23,683 nt of DNA from Hesseltinella vesiculosa (Eukaryota > Mucoromycota > Mucoromycetes > Mucorales > Cunninghamellaceae). Location: assembly GCA_002104935.1 (NCBI GenBank), contig MCGT01000070.1, positions 1 to 23,683 of the forward strand, read 5' to 3'. This document shows positions 10,109-20,896 of the stretch, piece after piece (the stretch's first letter is position 1; each line of letters begins with the position of its first letter). Made by a program: the position numbers and the translations under genes. A model generated the notes under the pieces. It made no database searches. It was not told where the DNA came from and saw nothing but the letters and a program-made list of their open reading frames with translations.

Positions 10109-11093
10109 TTATGGAGAGTAACCAGCGGCTTGAAGTACTGCCCAACGAATACGAGTCAGATCCTCGGCCACCGATTCAGCATTTTTTCTGCTGCGCCTTG
10201 GGATGCCAGAGTAGAGGAATTGCGGGTAGCATGATACAGAGGAAAGCATGTCTTGTTCAATGACTTCCTTCGATTTGTCAAAGGCAATTGCCGACAGCTT
10301 ATCGGACTTGGTCAAAATCAATTGGTAGCTGATCCCACGTTCGTCCAAATGGTCAAAAAGCATTCGGTCCCATTCCTTGAGCCCTGCTGTTGGATCAATC
10401 AGCACAAATAGGCGCTTCAGTCTAATAGAACAGATGCGTCGCGTGAGTTTTACCCTTTTTGTACCCTCCTTCTACCCATATGGAGCATACTGTTGACGAT
10501 GATGCAGATATTCGAGAATCATATCACCCCATTCAGCTTGTGACCTGTAGCCATAGCCAGGCATGTCCACCAAATTAAGCTTTCCTTTACACACCTGGAA
10601 GAAGTTCAGAAGCTTGGTGTGACCCTGTCGAACGAGGAGAAAAATAAAAGAGTGGCGATCAGTCATCATTTGATGGTGTGAGGGCGATCATACTGGTTTA
10701 GAAGATGTCTTGACAAGCTGGTTATTGTTCGTCAATCGATTGATCAAGGTCGATTTCTACAAAGAAAGTCTAAAGATCCAGATCATAAACGGTCTATGCA
10801 TGGTCTTACTCCCACATTACTGCGTCCGACAAAGGCAACCTAGCATCAAGACATTAGGAAAGATAGTTGAGCATCAAGGCATTAAATAATCGGTGGAAAA
10901 CGGCTACCTCGGGCACAGTGGTGGCAGGTGCTTGTTGCCATTCAGAGCAACTTTTAATGAAAAGAGGCTGGCTGGCGAATTGTTTATCAGCCCATTTCTT
11001 TTGTGGTTGGGTCAAAATGGTAGGTGGTAAAAAGGAGAGCCCAGGCACAGACGAACGACACAGTGTTGAATGGAGCCATCGCTTGGCTATCAT
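10109..11093 (-). CDS. EngB/GTPBP8-type GTPase, probably mitochondrial
   Basis: Exons 11093-10908, 10839-10810, 10756-10694, 10624-10491 and 10421-10109 splice in frame to 241 residues. The TRAFAC GTPase motifs are in EngB form and order: G1 GRSNVGKST, split by an intron exactly after GRSNVG; G2 region SSKPGHT; G3 DMPGYGY; G4 TKSDK. The segment after G3 (WGDMILEYLHHRQQLKRLFVLID) is also characteristic of EngB/YihA. EngB works in assembly of the bacterial-type large ribosomal subunit, and the fungal or animal homologue is mitochondrial. The N-terminus MIAKRWLHSTLCRSSVPG is basic, Ser-rich and free of acids, as expected of a mitochondrial presequence. The G5 position has SGIPRRSRKN. Exon 2 is only 30 nt. 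It is divergent to the Ypp1-like gene, with 213 nt between start codons. Confidence 0.9.
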
Positions 11094-11306
11094 AGTTAAA
11101 TTGTAAGTGCGAGAAAAAGGGGAAGAAATGGCCAGGCAAACGAAAAAAATGCTTTTCAGCTATAAATCAAACCCCGACCGTCATGGGCCAAGAAAAAAAG
11201 CTCAGCTGTCATGCGGGAAGCGACTCCTTTTTTGCTTCAGCTCCCCCTTTCTTTTAACTGTTTCCTTTCTTCTTTACTATTTTTTGTTTATCTATTATTT
11301 CTTGAC
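11094..11306. promoter_or_regulatory. Compact divergent promoter, EngB-like / Ypp1-like
   Basis: 213 nt between the two ATGs must serve both genes. It contains A-rich runs near 11110-11155 and 11195-11203 and a strongly pyrimidine-rich block at 11222-11300 next to the Ypp1-like start. A candidate TATAAA-like site (ctataaatc) lies at about 11160. No specific regulator is inferred. Confidence 0.4.
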
Positions 11307-14300
11307 ATGCTATTTGTCAATTCAACAAAAACAGCACATATTGTCCAAGAGCTTGATAGTGCAAGATGCCGTGGTCATTGGCATTTAGTCCCTGATCTTG
11401 TCAAACGTTATATAAAGCACAATCCGCAAGGCGTAGGTAAAAAAACGAAACGTGATTTTCACCCCTCAAAGGATGCTCACTCTTCATATTATACTTGAAT
11501 AGAATGGGAGCAGCTGATTATGGCTGAAGTGCAATTGGTACAGATTGTGAAAACTCACCCACCATTGAAGCCTCAACAAATGCATGCCATCAAGACTCAG
11601 CTGAACAGCATGCTCTCAGACCCATCAATATCAGTCCAAGTCAAAGAGGTAGGGCCGACTCGCTTCTTCCACATCCATAAAGAGAAATACAGAAACGCTT
11701 ATTTTTATTTTTGATCCTATTTTCTACTCTTCTGGATCAAGTATGCAAAGGTGGTACTGGCAAGGCTGCTCTACGTATCTAAAGAATATGGGCAAGCGCT
11801 GGATATGGTCAGTAACAGTCACCTTGACACCCAGGTGGATGGGTACACTTTAATATTGTCGATGCAAGCAAAAGCTCTCCAAGGTAATATCATGTTTTAT
11901 TTTTGAAAAAAGTGCCCACCCCCTTTTTTACGCCTCATTGTGTTGATGTTGAATATACAATGACAGCCATGTGTTTGGAGCAGTCGGGTGATCTCCATGC
12001 TAGCTTGACATCTTATGACTCGTTAGCCAGCTTATTATTGAACTGTCCAATTCCTGTACAAGATACGATGGTCCTGGACTGGCTTGAACAAGCGCTGTAT
12101 CGTGGGTGCAAACTGGTCCTAGGTCAAAAGTAAGTTTTTCTTTTTGTGTTTCGTCCTACCTGACCCAGCCGCTTTTTTTTTTTTTTTTCATTTAAGACAA
12201 TGCAGCCAGATCAATGCAACCCAACAAAAACAACTTCTCCTGTGCTATCACCATATCACGTCACACCAACCATTTTCCTGGCATCTAACACACCGACGAG
12301 AACTCACCGAGGCTCTCATCTGCCATGTGTCAGCAGCTTTTGAACTCAACGAAGACCGTCCTCTACTGCTGCAGCTGTACACCATTTATGAAAAGCTAGT
12401 GAACAAGAGTGATGACCCCCAAGATATTATAAAGTTTGTTGATCTGCTTTCCCACGATTTACCTCGGCTGGTCACCTGCGCTGACGATCTGCGCGGCTTC
12501 AAGCAGGTTGTCGAGCGCGCGTCGGAATTCAACTTGCAATCGCCTAGTTTGCTACGCCATCGGTTCACCGCTCTTTTTTACCTGGGCGAGTACCAGGAAG
12601 CTCACCACGTGCTTCTAGCTTATTTGGACCTGTGCTGTCTGCTCGATCTCAGTGCGTGGAAAGATGATCAAGACTTTGGCCATGCCCGACTCCACGACAG
12701 CCAAGGCCGCGCTATCAGCGAACCTCGACATTCTGACACCAGCGAAGCCATCAGGAAAAAGAAAAGCTCATCTGCACTGCTTCAACAACCGGAATCGCTT
12801 ACCCATCAGGCCTCAGTTCTTGTCCTTGCTGTGAAACTCTACGACTGCATGGAACAGGTCAAGTCTGCTGTGGAGATGGCCAATCTTGGTCTGTCTTTAT
12901 TAGAACGTACAGCTGATTCACGTCACGAAGAGCTCTCCGACACTGTGATTGCAGATGTTTATCGACATGCTGGATCTGCCTATGGATGGATGGCTGCTCA
13001 AAGTAAGCGAACGAGAAGAAAAAAAAAGCGTGTCATGGAAAAGACTAATAAGACTAATGTAACCAATGACTGTTTGACAGCATTTAGTAGCCAGGATCGC
13101 GTGCTCTATCACGACAAAGCCTTGGGCTACTTGAAAAGCGCGGTTACCAGGGCTCCTGAGAGCTGGCAAGCGCACTATCAGCTAGGCCTTCAGTACGCAA
13201 GGATGCGCAATATTGACCAAGCTGTCCGATACGCCCGCCATGCTTTGCAGTTTGCGCCTTCGCATCTGCCTTCCTGGCATCTCTTGATTTTGGCTCTATC
13301 AACTAGCGATCAGCAGGTTAAAGTGAACGGAGAAACATTGATGACGATGGCCCAGGCTGCTTTGGCGCAATACACATATGTCACCGATACCTCACTCGAC
13401 CGGTTCTCTATGGCCGCACTGGAACAGCAACATACCCAGCGGCTGTTCCTCTCCATCACTCTCAACCGCTTGTTGTACCAATGCAACGGACCCCGTGAAG
13501 CACTAAATCAGCACCCTGATTTGTTTGCTACCTATGGACAATGGTGTCAGCAGCATCTAGGGTCAGCCATCACTGTCGATCCTCCTTATACCTCATCTCA
13601 CTTGGCCACTGCCTCTTCTGCTTCGTTTTTGACTTCATGGCACCATTTTGACACAACAGCACCCAAGCCGCCTACCAACTATGGCTGGCAGTTTGGAAAT
13701 CTTGCACCTTCTCTCCTGGCTCCTCATTTTGCTCCATCCTCGACGTCCTCGATGATGGTGACTCCCTCCGCCTCCACGAACTCGATCAGCTCAGCTATGA
13801 CCACTACCACCGTCAAGACCACACCAGCTGTGCCCGCTCCTACGCCCCTACCACCAGCCTCATCCCTCCGCCGACGCAGTGCCAGCAGTGACATGATCGA
13901 GCAGAATCGGCCACAGCAATATGCTACGGACGCTTACCTTAGCCCGACCCCTGGCAACAGCGCATCGCCCGATTCGAGGCTCGCTAAGCGTGCTTCCTCT
14001 TTACGTAAGCATTCTTCCAACTCAATGCTCAAGACAAACCATTATTGGCAGGGCTTGTTCCCCTCACGCAGTACCAGCCGTCGCTCAATCTTCTTCACCG
14101 CCTCGTCTTCCACCTCACAATCTTCGTCACCCATACCCTCTGTTGGTAGATCAGACCCCGCCTTTTTGCCCGTCTCAACATCAACAACGCCTTCCATCAC
14201 GGATGACTCACTTCCATTTATCTCCTTATTGCAGCCCACACGACCAGAGCAGATCTCTACCCACATGAACTTGCAGTGTCAGCGACAACGGAAATGGCTT

Positions 14301-14838
14301 GTGCGGCTATGGCTTCTGGCAGCCGACATGTACATCGCTCTTGATAAGCACGATGATGCCATACAAGCTATCTTCGAAGCCGAATGTGTGGCACCTGGAA
14401 ATGCCGACCTCTGGTGTCAGCTGGCCGCTACGAACCCCAACCACATTTCAGCCATGCGTGCATACAACAAAGGATTGCTGGTTGATGTTCACCACGTCGG
14501 ATGCCAGGTCGGTCTTGCCAAAATTCATATTGAACAGGGGGAAGGGTGCCTTGCCCAAGGATTGCTAGAATCCGTCACACAAGGTCCCGGTTGGTCAACT
14601 CCGGAAGCCTGGTAAGAAAAATGCATCACCGAAGAAAATATAAAAGTGTGATTTAGAACCATGACTAACTCCCTCCCCCCTCCCCCACCCACACACACAC
14701 CGAACCAGGTTTTGCCTAGGGTCTCTTTACCAGCAGAACTCTATGTTGGAAATGGCCAAGTCTTGCTTGTTGTATGCACTGGAACTGCAATCAACCGAGC
14801 CTATCCAGCCCTTCGAACATCTCCCAAGAGTTTGCTAG
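11307..14838 (+). CDS. TTC7/Ypp1-type TPR scaffold of the PI4-kinase complex
   Basis: Exons 11307-11436, 11503-11648, 11742-11883, 11967-12129, 12197-13002, 13081-14611 and 14709-14838 join in frame into 1015 residues. The N-terminus (LDSARCRGHWHLVPDLVKRY) and helical repeats such as LARLLYVSKEYGQALDMV, MCLEQSGDLHASLTSYDSLA and WLEQALYRGCKL follow the TTC7/Ypp1 pattern. TPR pairs recur at SWQAHYQLGLQYARMRNIDQ and in the C-terminal block ending AWFCLGSLYQQNSMLEMAKS plus the family-typical EPIQPFEHLPR end. Residues of about 676-853 are a Ser/Thr/Pro-rich insert with many RRxS-like sites, probably a regulated disordered loop. Ypp1 (yeast) or TTC7 (animals) bridges membrane-anchored Efr3 to the PI4-kinase Stt4/PI4KA at the plasma membrane. 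An in-frame upstream ATG (11211) would add a hydrophobic stretch without family support, so 11307 was chosen. Confidence 0.87.
13003..13080 (+). other. In-frame, stop-free 78-nt intron in the Ypp1-like gene
   Basis: GTAAGC donor, CTAAT-type branch sites (gactaataagactaat) and a TTTGACAG acceptor mark a canonical intron of 3n length with no in-frame stop. If retained, it would add 26 residues beginning SKRTRRKKKRVMEK. Spliced, the flanking protein reads GWMAAQTFSSQDRVLYHDKA, a natural TPR context, which is why it is called an intron. Confidence 0.8.
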
Positions 14839-14881
14839 ATGGTCAACTCTTGTTAATATTTACTTCAAATGGAAATGTGAT

Positions 14882-14887
14882 AATAAA
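14882..14887 (+). terminator. Candidate polyadenylation signal AATAAA (Ypp1-like gene)
   Basis: AATAAA located 44 nt after the stop codon, in T-rich surroundings suitable for 3'-end formation. Confidence 0.6.
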
Positions 14888-15292
14888 TGAGGTGTCTTTG
14901 TTGCTATAGTTTTTTCAAGTTTGCTTTTTTTTTACCAAGATGATGATCGGAGCACATGAGTATGTCCGGGTAATTTTTGGTGGGACTTTATAAAAAAACC
15001 TTTATTTGATGTTGACTATTAGGGATTAATAAAATAACTTACCACTGTAAGCGAGTGGTTTTATATGCGTGCAAAAAAGAAAGAGAGAAGAGAAAAAAAA
15101 AGAAAAAGGAAAAAAAGGACGGGAAAGAGGAGAGAAATAGAAAGGAAGAAAAAAAAAACGAGAGCAAAACTGATCCCACCTGCGATGCCAACAAAGTCAG
15201 CACACACAAAGTGCATTAACAAATGTTAGCGAAGCAGATTGGAAGTGCTCCATAGAAGGTACTAGTCCCAAGGGCAAGATCAAAATGGAATT

Positions 15293-15298
15293 TTTATT
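15293..15298 (-). terminator. Candidate polyadenylation signal AATAAA (GT5-like gene)
   Basis: AATAAA on the minus strand, 45 nt beyond the stop codon of the GT5-like gene. Confidence 0.55.
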
Positions 15299-15342
15299 TT
15301 CTCAAACACTACGTTCGAATATATACAGGAAATCTAGCAAAA

Positions 15343-17852
15343 CTAGATGGATACTTTCTTTGAAACCAGACTATTATGCTGGGAATGATGCTTCATCGCC
15401 AAGACATACGTGCGCAGATAGTCGTAGACAGGGCCTTTGGCAAGAGCGGAATCTTGAGCCCACTGCAGGGCGAGAGCTGACTGGATCATGTGGTGGATAA
15501 AGGCTTCGCGTGCTTCTTTTTGTTTGCGCAAGAAGATCAGGTCGGTGGCGAGATCATCGATGGCTCGGATCATGCTGTCACGATCGAATGCATCATACAA
15601 ATAAGCGTTGTGCTCAATCGGGTCAATAGGGGTTGCAAGTGGCAGGCGAGTGATAGGTCGGTCGACCAAGAACTCTCGAAGACCACCAACGCCAGTGGAG
15701 AGCACAGGGCCACCAAATAATAGACCCTCCCCAGCAACGAGGCCGAAGGACTCAGTTTGGCTCGGAACGAACACAGCATCAGCAGCAGCGCGGGCGTAAA
15801 TCAGCCAGGATTTCTGCGCCTGTTGGGTGGTGACAAGACGTACGTGCTCGGGGTATTGTTTCTGCCAGGCTAGGACTTTGTCCAGCGGGAAGTTGTTGGG
15901 CTGCCCCACAATCACAAAGGTCATATTGTGCCGGACAAATGCTTCGATGGCGCTAGGGAACGAGGCCAGGCCTTTGTTGTACTGGAAGCGGCCCACAAAT
16001 AACACAAGCGGCCGGTTCTTATCTTGAGGCTGTAAAAACCCCTTGCGGACCAACCAACGCTTGGCGCGGTCTTTTTGATGGGCCACCGTATCACCAGCCA
16101 CAGGTGCCTCCTCGAGTGAATGTTCAGACGGCGACAAGGAAGACAGTGGGAATACGATCTTGGCTCGAGTCAGGCGTTTGCTGTGGAAAGGATCAGCATG
16201 GGAGAAGTCGAGGCCGTTGGTAATGCCAAAGAATTGGTGAGATTGGGCTTTTTGAAGCAAACTGTCCATGACTAGTTCCTTGAGATAAAAATCGAGCTCG
16301 CCCTGGATGATTTGTGAGGCCATAGAGCGGCTGACAAAGGTTACGATATCGGCGAGGTCGATGGCCATGCTCGACATGAACATGCGCTTGCCTAGTACAG
16401 GTGCATTCGTGGGTGGGCTAGGGTCAAACGTGAGGACGTTTCGGACGGTGTTTGTATATTGGAGTTCATCGAGGTAATCGTGCATGGTGTAGACTACGGA
16501 CGGACGCGGTGCAGCAGTGTTCCAGAGCAGAGGATCTTGAAGATAATGGGCTAGGTATGCATTGGTGGCGCCATGGATATGTACGACATCCACCCCAGCT
16601 GGTGACAGTGGGTCGTGGGTGGGTGCAAACAGAGATGTTTCATGACCGGCAGTATTGGCTTGGAAGGACAAGAAGGCTGCTGTGGCCTTGACGAAATACT
16701 GATCTTTCCATTCTTGCGGCAGGTCTTTGTGCGTGCTGTAGATATCTACCACATTGCGAGCCTGGAAAGCCTTGTCAAAAGGAGCCTTGTTAGCTGGACC
16801 AATCAGATAGACAGACAGTTTTTCGTGCTTCAGTATTGGCCGACGACGCCCAGCAGGAAGTGTAACATTGCTGCCGCGATCGTCGAGGTACCAGGTGGTG
16901 AAATTGACCGCAGGAGGCGGTGAGCCAAAGTTGTAGATCATTTTGGTGACGCGGAATTCCAACGTTTCGTGAATGGATGAGGGGTCAGACGGTAGCGATG
17001 AGGAGGATGCGGAGAGGATGGAGGTAGCAAAGGATGGAGGTGACGGGGGGGCCAAAGGCGCTTCGGAGGCTTCGAGTTCCATGGCCATGGCGGCCACATT
17101 GGCGGATGCTGTACTTTGTGCTACTATTAAAAAGGACAAGGTTGAAGAAAAAGCAACAGTGAGTAAACTATGGCAGAGGAAATGAGCTCCCCTTTTTTGT
17201 TTTGCATTACTCGAGGCATTCACAGGAGACCGAGGACTTAATTGGGTTTGGACATCCTCTCTAGGGATATGAATAACCAGATCAGCATAGCGAATCAGCT
17301 TGACGCCTTTCTGCTTCTTTTGCAGAAAGGAATAGAAGGGAAGGACGACGTTGACGTTGGCATAACCCGTTTTCTGCTGTTCGGTAGCAAGTGCGGTCAG
17401 GACCATACCCATACCACCCATGGTGGCTGGCCCGAATTCTTTAGTGATATGGTATATGCCGGTGTTGTTGAGCCACTCAGCAGGAGGAAAAGGGGTTGTG
17501 ACATCGAGATGGTCATAGGCGACTTTGGGGAATTGCTGAATAGCTATAAAACAAAAAAGAATCGTGAAAAAATGAGTGAGTGTATTGTTCGAGAGCTTCC
17601 ATTTGGATGAGCTGTACCAATGCGGATGGGAGAATGTTGCCAAAAAAGAAAGGATCCAGTGAACACCAAGGCTATTTCTACAAACACTATCAAGAGTACG
17701 ATCAATGACAGAAAGTGCCACCAACGCCAGCGTCTGTCTATAGCTTCTGAATATAAAAACGATTGTTTTTTCCTCTGGGCAGTCAAAACAGACAAAGCTG
17801 GCGTGTGGAGAGGAAGACTGGGTGGAGATATGGATCGTCGTTGGAACAGCAT
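15343..17852 (-). CDS. Type II membrane-anchored GT5-like glycosyltransferase
   Basis: Exons 17852-17618, 17543-17211 and 17123-15343 give 782 residues. An N-terminal basic cytosolic tail of about 45 residues is followed by one membrane segment at 46-69 (HFLSLIVLLIVFVEIALVF), the topology of a Golgi/ER type II enzyme. The body is GT-B fold. The first half has KEFGPATMGGMGMVLTALA (113-131), matching the KxGGLGDV donor loop of starch/glycogen synthases, and VHIHGATNAYLAHYLQ for the HxH-type acceptor region. The second half has ITNGLD, LFVGRFQYNKGL (564-575), PSQTESFGL (643-651) with the catalytic-type Glu, and GVGGL (667-671). This matches GT5, or the related GT4, retaining glucosyltransferases. 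The substrate is unknown; a wall or secreted glucan is an inference from topology. The ordinary fungal glycogen synthase is GT3, so this is a different enzyme. An Ala/Ser/Pro-rich insert flanks the second intron. Confidence 0.82.
17124..17210 (-). other. In-frame, stop-free 87-nt intron in the GT5-like gene
   Basis: On the minus strand GTAATGC...TTTTTAATAG is a plausible but weaker intron of 3n length without an in-frame stop. Splicing gives ...SPVNAS|IAQSTASANVA... in a low-complexity linker, so the reading frame alone cannot decide between intron and exon. If retained, 29 residues are added within the linker, and no catalytic motif is affected. Confidence 0.55.
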
Positions 17853-18196
17853 TTGAGAGAGGGAGTAAAAAAATAAAAAAAAAAAAAGGATGGCAGCAAA
17901 TGAATGGAGATAGTACTAAGAAATAAACAATAAAGCACTTGTTAAACTATAAGAAGGGAGGGATGGGTGGAGGGTCTATCGGTCTATCTACACATAGTTT
18001 TAATGGTGGCAATAAAATGGAAAGGGGAGGGTGAACAGCGTTGAAAAAAAAAAAAGAAAGCTAAAACTGGTTTTTTTAACTTTTTTTTCTGGTGCTGCTG
18101 AAAAAGGAAATTGGATTTGGTTCTGGGTCCAGGTAGCGTTTCGTGTTCTTTTTTTTTTTTTTTGTTTTCCTTCCAAGCTCCATTTATTGCTCCCTT
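17853..18196. promoter_or_regulatory. Divergent promoter, GT5-like / psf2
   Basis: 344 nt between the start codons. It contains several A or T runs (about 17867-17887, 18042-18053 and 18149-18163), a purine-rich stretch at 17950-17975 and repeated ctatc-type words near 17975-17995. The T16 run ends about 34 nt before the psf2 ATG. No MCB (ACGCGT) or other cell-cycle box was found, although psf2 is a replication gene. Confidence 0.45.
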
Positions 18197-19038
18197 ATGG
18201 CATTACCTAGAAGTCATCAACCCGCATTTACACCGGCAGAAATAGAGTTTATTGCTGGCAATGATCCGATCTCTGTCATACCATTATATAAGATGCCTGC
18301 TATCAAACTGATCCAGGTAAGTCCAAAAAAAAACCAGGAAACATAATCGTTGGCTTGTCATCCATCTATAGCTCAAGGCGTGTTTAAACATATTCATTTT
18401 CATAGGCAACATATGGCCCATTCCGACCACCATTGCCTACCCGGGTACCTCTATGGCTGGCTCTCAGCATGAAGAAGAATCAAAAATGCAAGCTGCTGCC
18501 ACCCCCATGGTTGACCGTTGGTGAGTAACCTATTGAATGCTTCCTGATCAAAGCCTGTTACTCCGATCTATGCAATGATCTGATCCGTACATTTCGCTTC
18601 TTTATAGATCATTTAACGGAACGTTTGGAACAGGAGGAAACAAAGGATGAATTTTGTGCCCTGCCCTTTCACTACATGGAAATGGCTCACATGATTTTGG
18701 AAAGGTAAGGAAGCAGGAGGATGAGGTCAATCAATCCTCATCTCTTTTATAGTGCCTCAGATGATATCCCTAATGCTGAAAAGATTCGGAAACTATTGAA
18801 GGATCTGCGCGAAACTCGACAATCCAAGGCACGGGTTGGTTTGGAAGCACTAGATGACCGCTGGCTTGGGGTAATCCACTTTTTTTTTTTTTTCGCGTTG
18901 TGGGCTGTTTTGCGTCCCCCTTTTTTTTGATGGCTCATTTTTTTGTAATAGATGCATAATTTATCTTTTATGGAAATCAACGAAATCCGGCCCTTCTTTT
19001 CCAAAGCATTTAACGAAATGCGAAAACTCGAATTCTAA
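18197..19038 (+). CDS. PSF2: GINS complex subunit Psf2
   Basis: Exons 18197-18316, 18406-18520, 18608-18704, 18753-18870 and 18952-19038 join in frame to 178 residues, close to the usual Psf2 size. Family segments are clear: [19 protein letters not shown] at the N-terminus, [67 protein letters not shown] and the C-terminal [17 protein letters not shown] (Sld5, Psf1, Psf2, Psf3) joins Cdc45 and Mcm2-7 to form the active replicative helicase; Psf2 is an essential subunit. All introns have canonical ends, and the reading frame is conserved over every junction. The start is the first ATG of the exon, after a long T tract. Confidence 0.94.
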
Positions 19039-19282
19039 TCCATTGCACCTTGAGACGATACCTGCTTGGCTGACCTTCCTTCACATTCCGTTCCGCCGTC
19101 CTCCCTATCATGCCATTCCTTCCCTCATATGCCCTTTCGCTTGACCGCCAATTCTCTTTTATTTGTAAATAAGAAATCTCCAGCAATTCCCTCTCGTTAT
19201 TATCATCAACAAAATCGCAGACTGAACATTTTTGTACCACTTTCAAGATTTAGGTTTATTAATTTCATTTCATATCTAAAGA

Positions 19283-19288
19283 AATAAA
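19283..19288 (+). terminator. Candidate polyadenylation signal AATAAA (psf2)
   Basis: AATAAA about 245 nt past the psf2 stop, in a T/A-rich context. Confidence 0.45.
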
Positions 19289-20704
19289 TGAATCCTGGTG
19301 GACAATGGAAGGGCTGGAAGGATGCATTCAATGGCTGTGCACTTGTATCTAATATAACGTAAAAGTCATGGTGCCTTGCCGAGCAGATCTCCAATGTAAT
19401 AGACCTGAGGATGAAAGAGAGAGAATGGCCTGTAACGAAGAACTGGGATTTTTTTCCTCTTCTGGCTTGTCAGTACCAGGCGTTGCACGTCGGAGACTCT
19501 TGTGTGACCGACTCCTGTTCGCTTTGTTCCCAAGTTGACCTTTGGGACTCATTGGCCAGACCCCCTTAACAGCCAACGTGGTTGGCACCGCTGATCACCA
19601 TCTTTGGCCATTGGCAGACGCTAAATATTCACCTGCCGGTGGATGATGTCATCGATTAAGCCTTTATTTGATCGATCATTCAGGTGTTCGGTACTCAGGA
19701 TTTTCTTCATGCCTCGTTAGTCCTAACATGCCAAAAAAAATATAATAAGAGTTAAAATAAAAAAGCGGCTGCGCATGGCTAGCTGCCTGACAGTGGTTGT
19801 TTGATCTAAACCTAGCCCAGGACCATTGATCTCTTTGCCCGTGATCATTTCCCATCTTTACTAATTGTGCTCCAAATTTGAAGTAAATCAGTGAAAGGTA
19901 GATATTTGATGGTGTTTGCCACCTTTCGTTTTTGCACCTCATCTCCACCAAATCCAGATCTATTGTCTGATATTTTGGTTTCGCTTTTTTGATGAAGACT
20001 AGTACAGGATTTTCGGTTGATTGGCACCAGGCAATATACTGTAAATTTCATTGCAGGCAAACCAGTTCTGCTATGCACGTTAAGCAATTCCAGTACACGT
20101 GAATCTGATTCCCTACCCAAGTAAACCTGATCCCCGATTCCCGCACACCTAGCCTGCACCTCGCGCAAACCAGATATCCTGTGCACGCAATTTTTTTTTA
20201 AAAAAAGGTTCCAAATGTCTTTTGCACCCAAAAGATTTTGACTAGTACCGCACGATCTCCCCGCCTGTCAGATTTTGACCAGGGAGGCGTGTTTTTAAAC
20301 AAACGTAGTTCACCAGGAAGTAACAGTAATGGCCTGGGGGCGTAGCCAAGATCAGTCCATATCGTGTACAGTATTTGTGCAGCGGCAATTTTGGTGAGGA
20401 TCGGTGGAGGCTCACTTTTGTGTTTGGCTCCTTTAGTTTTCGACCAAAAATGGCCAGGGCAACCTCAAGGGTTTTGGAAGGTCGAAACAACGTCGTACCG
20501 GTAGATCACTTTTAAACAGGCAGATCTAATTTATATTTTGCATAAATATGAGTACTGATGAAAGCTAATGATAGTGAACAAATCATGTCGATTGAGCATG
20601 GTTGCTACCAGTTCCACCTACTTTACCGAAAAGTTAAAAAAAAAGTAATATTGGAGTCAGGGGTGGGCGGGAAATAAATGGTGACAGAGAAGCTAGAAAA
20701 AGAG

Positions 20705-20718
20705 GTTGCTATGACAAC
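20705..20718. promoter_or_regulatory. RFX X-box-like imperfect palindrome
   Basis: GTTGCTATGACAAC matches the RFX-family X-box form (half-sites GTTGC and GACAAC around a central AT) and extends to a 6-bp stem with its flanks (AGGTTG...CAACCT). RFX proteins, including fungal Crt1/Rfx1, bind such sites. No gene start is near enough to assign a target, so a chance match is likely. Confidence 0.25.
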
Positions 20719-20896
20719 CTACAAATATCCAATTTGGAAAGACCATGGGAAAAGTATTCATACTTGCTGGATTTTGTTGGCGGTAGGATGGAATGTTTCA
20801 TTATCCTCAAGTCAATTACAAGTGAGCAGTAATAAAAAATAAAAAAAAGGGCCAAAAGCAAAACAAGGGATGCTGGTTCCTCCCTTGCGTGCAAAT

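Larger units (their letters stand above)
14839..15342. other. Convergent intergenic spacer with purine-rich tract
   Basis: Spacer between the 3' ends of the Ypp1-like and GT5-like genes. AATAAA at 14882-14887 is a good plus-strand polyadenylation signal, and TTTATT at 15293-15298 supplies AATAAA for the minus-strand gene. At about 15074-15170 there is a nearly uninterrupted purine (A/G) tract. A small hairpin, ACCACT at 15041-15046 with AGTGGT at 15054-15059, sits just before it. No coding sequence is seen. Confidence 0.6.
19039..20896. other. Gene-poor AT-rich region
   Basis: AATAAA at 19283-19288 is a good polyadenylation signal for psf2. Beyond it no convincing gene is visible. Open frames on the minus strand at 19588-19349, 20231-19845 and 20490-20242 have no recognised domain. 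The first has a basic Ser-rich stretch and could be a fragment of a decayed gene. An RFX X-box-like 14-mer lies at 20705-20718. The overall appearance (scattered stop codons, homopolymers, no splice-linked frames) fits decayed repeat sequence. Confidence 0.5.

Noticed and set aside
12144..12196. Upstream extension of the long Ypp1-like open frame with poly-Phe
   Set aside because: It is the T-rich 3' end of an intron (GTAAGT...TTTAAG); splicing gives a continuous TPR protein.
19845..20490. Two adjacent minus-strand open frames (128 and 82 codons)
   Set aside because: No recognised domain, no splice signals joining them in frame; most likely chance in decayed sequence. Not annotated as genes.
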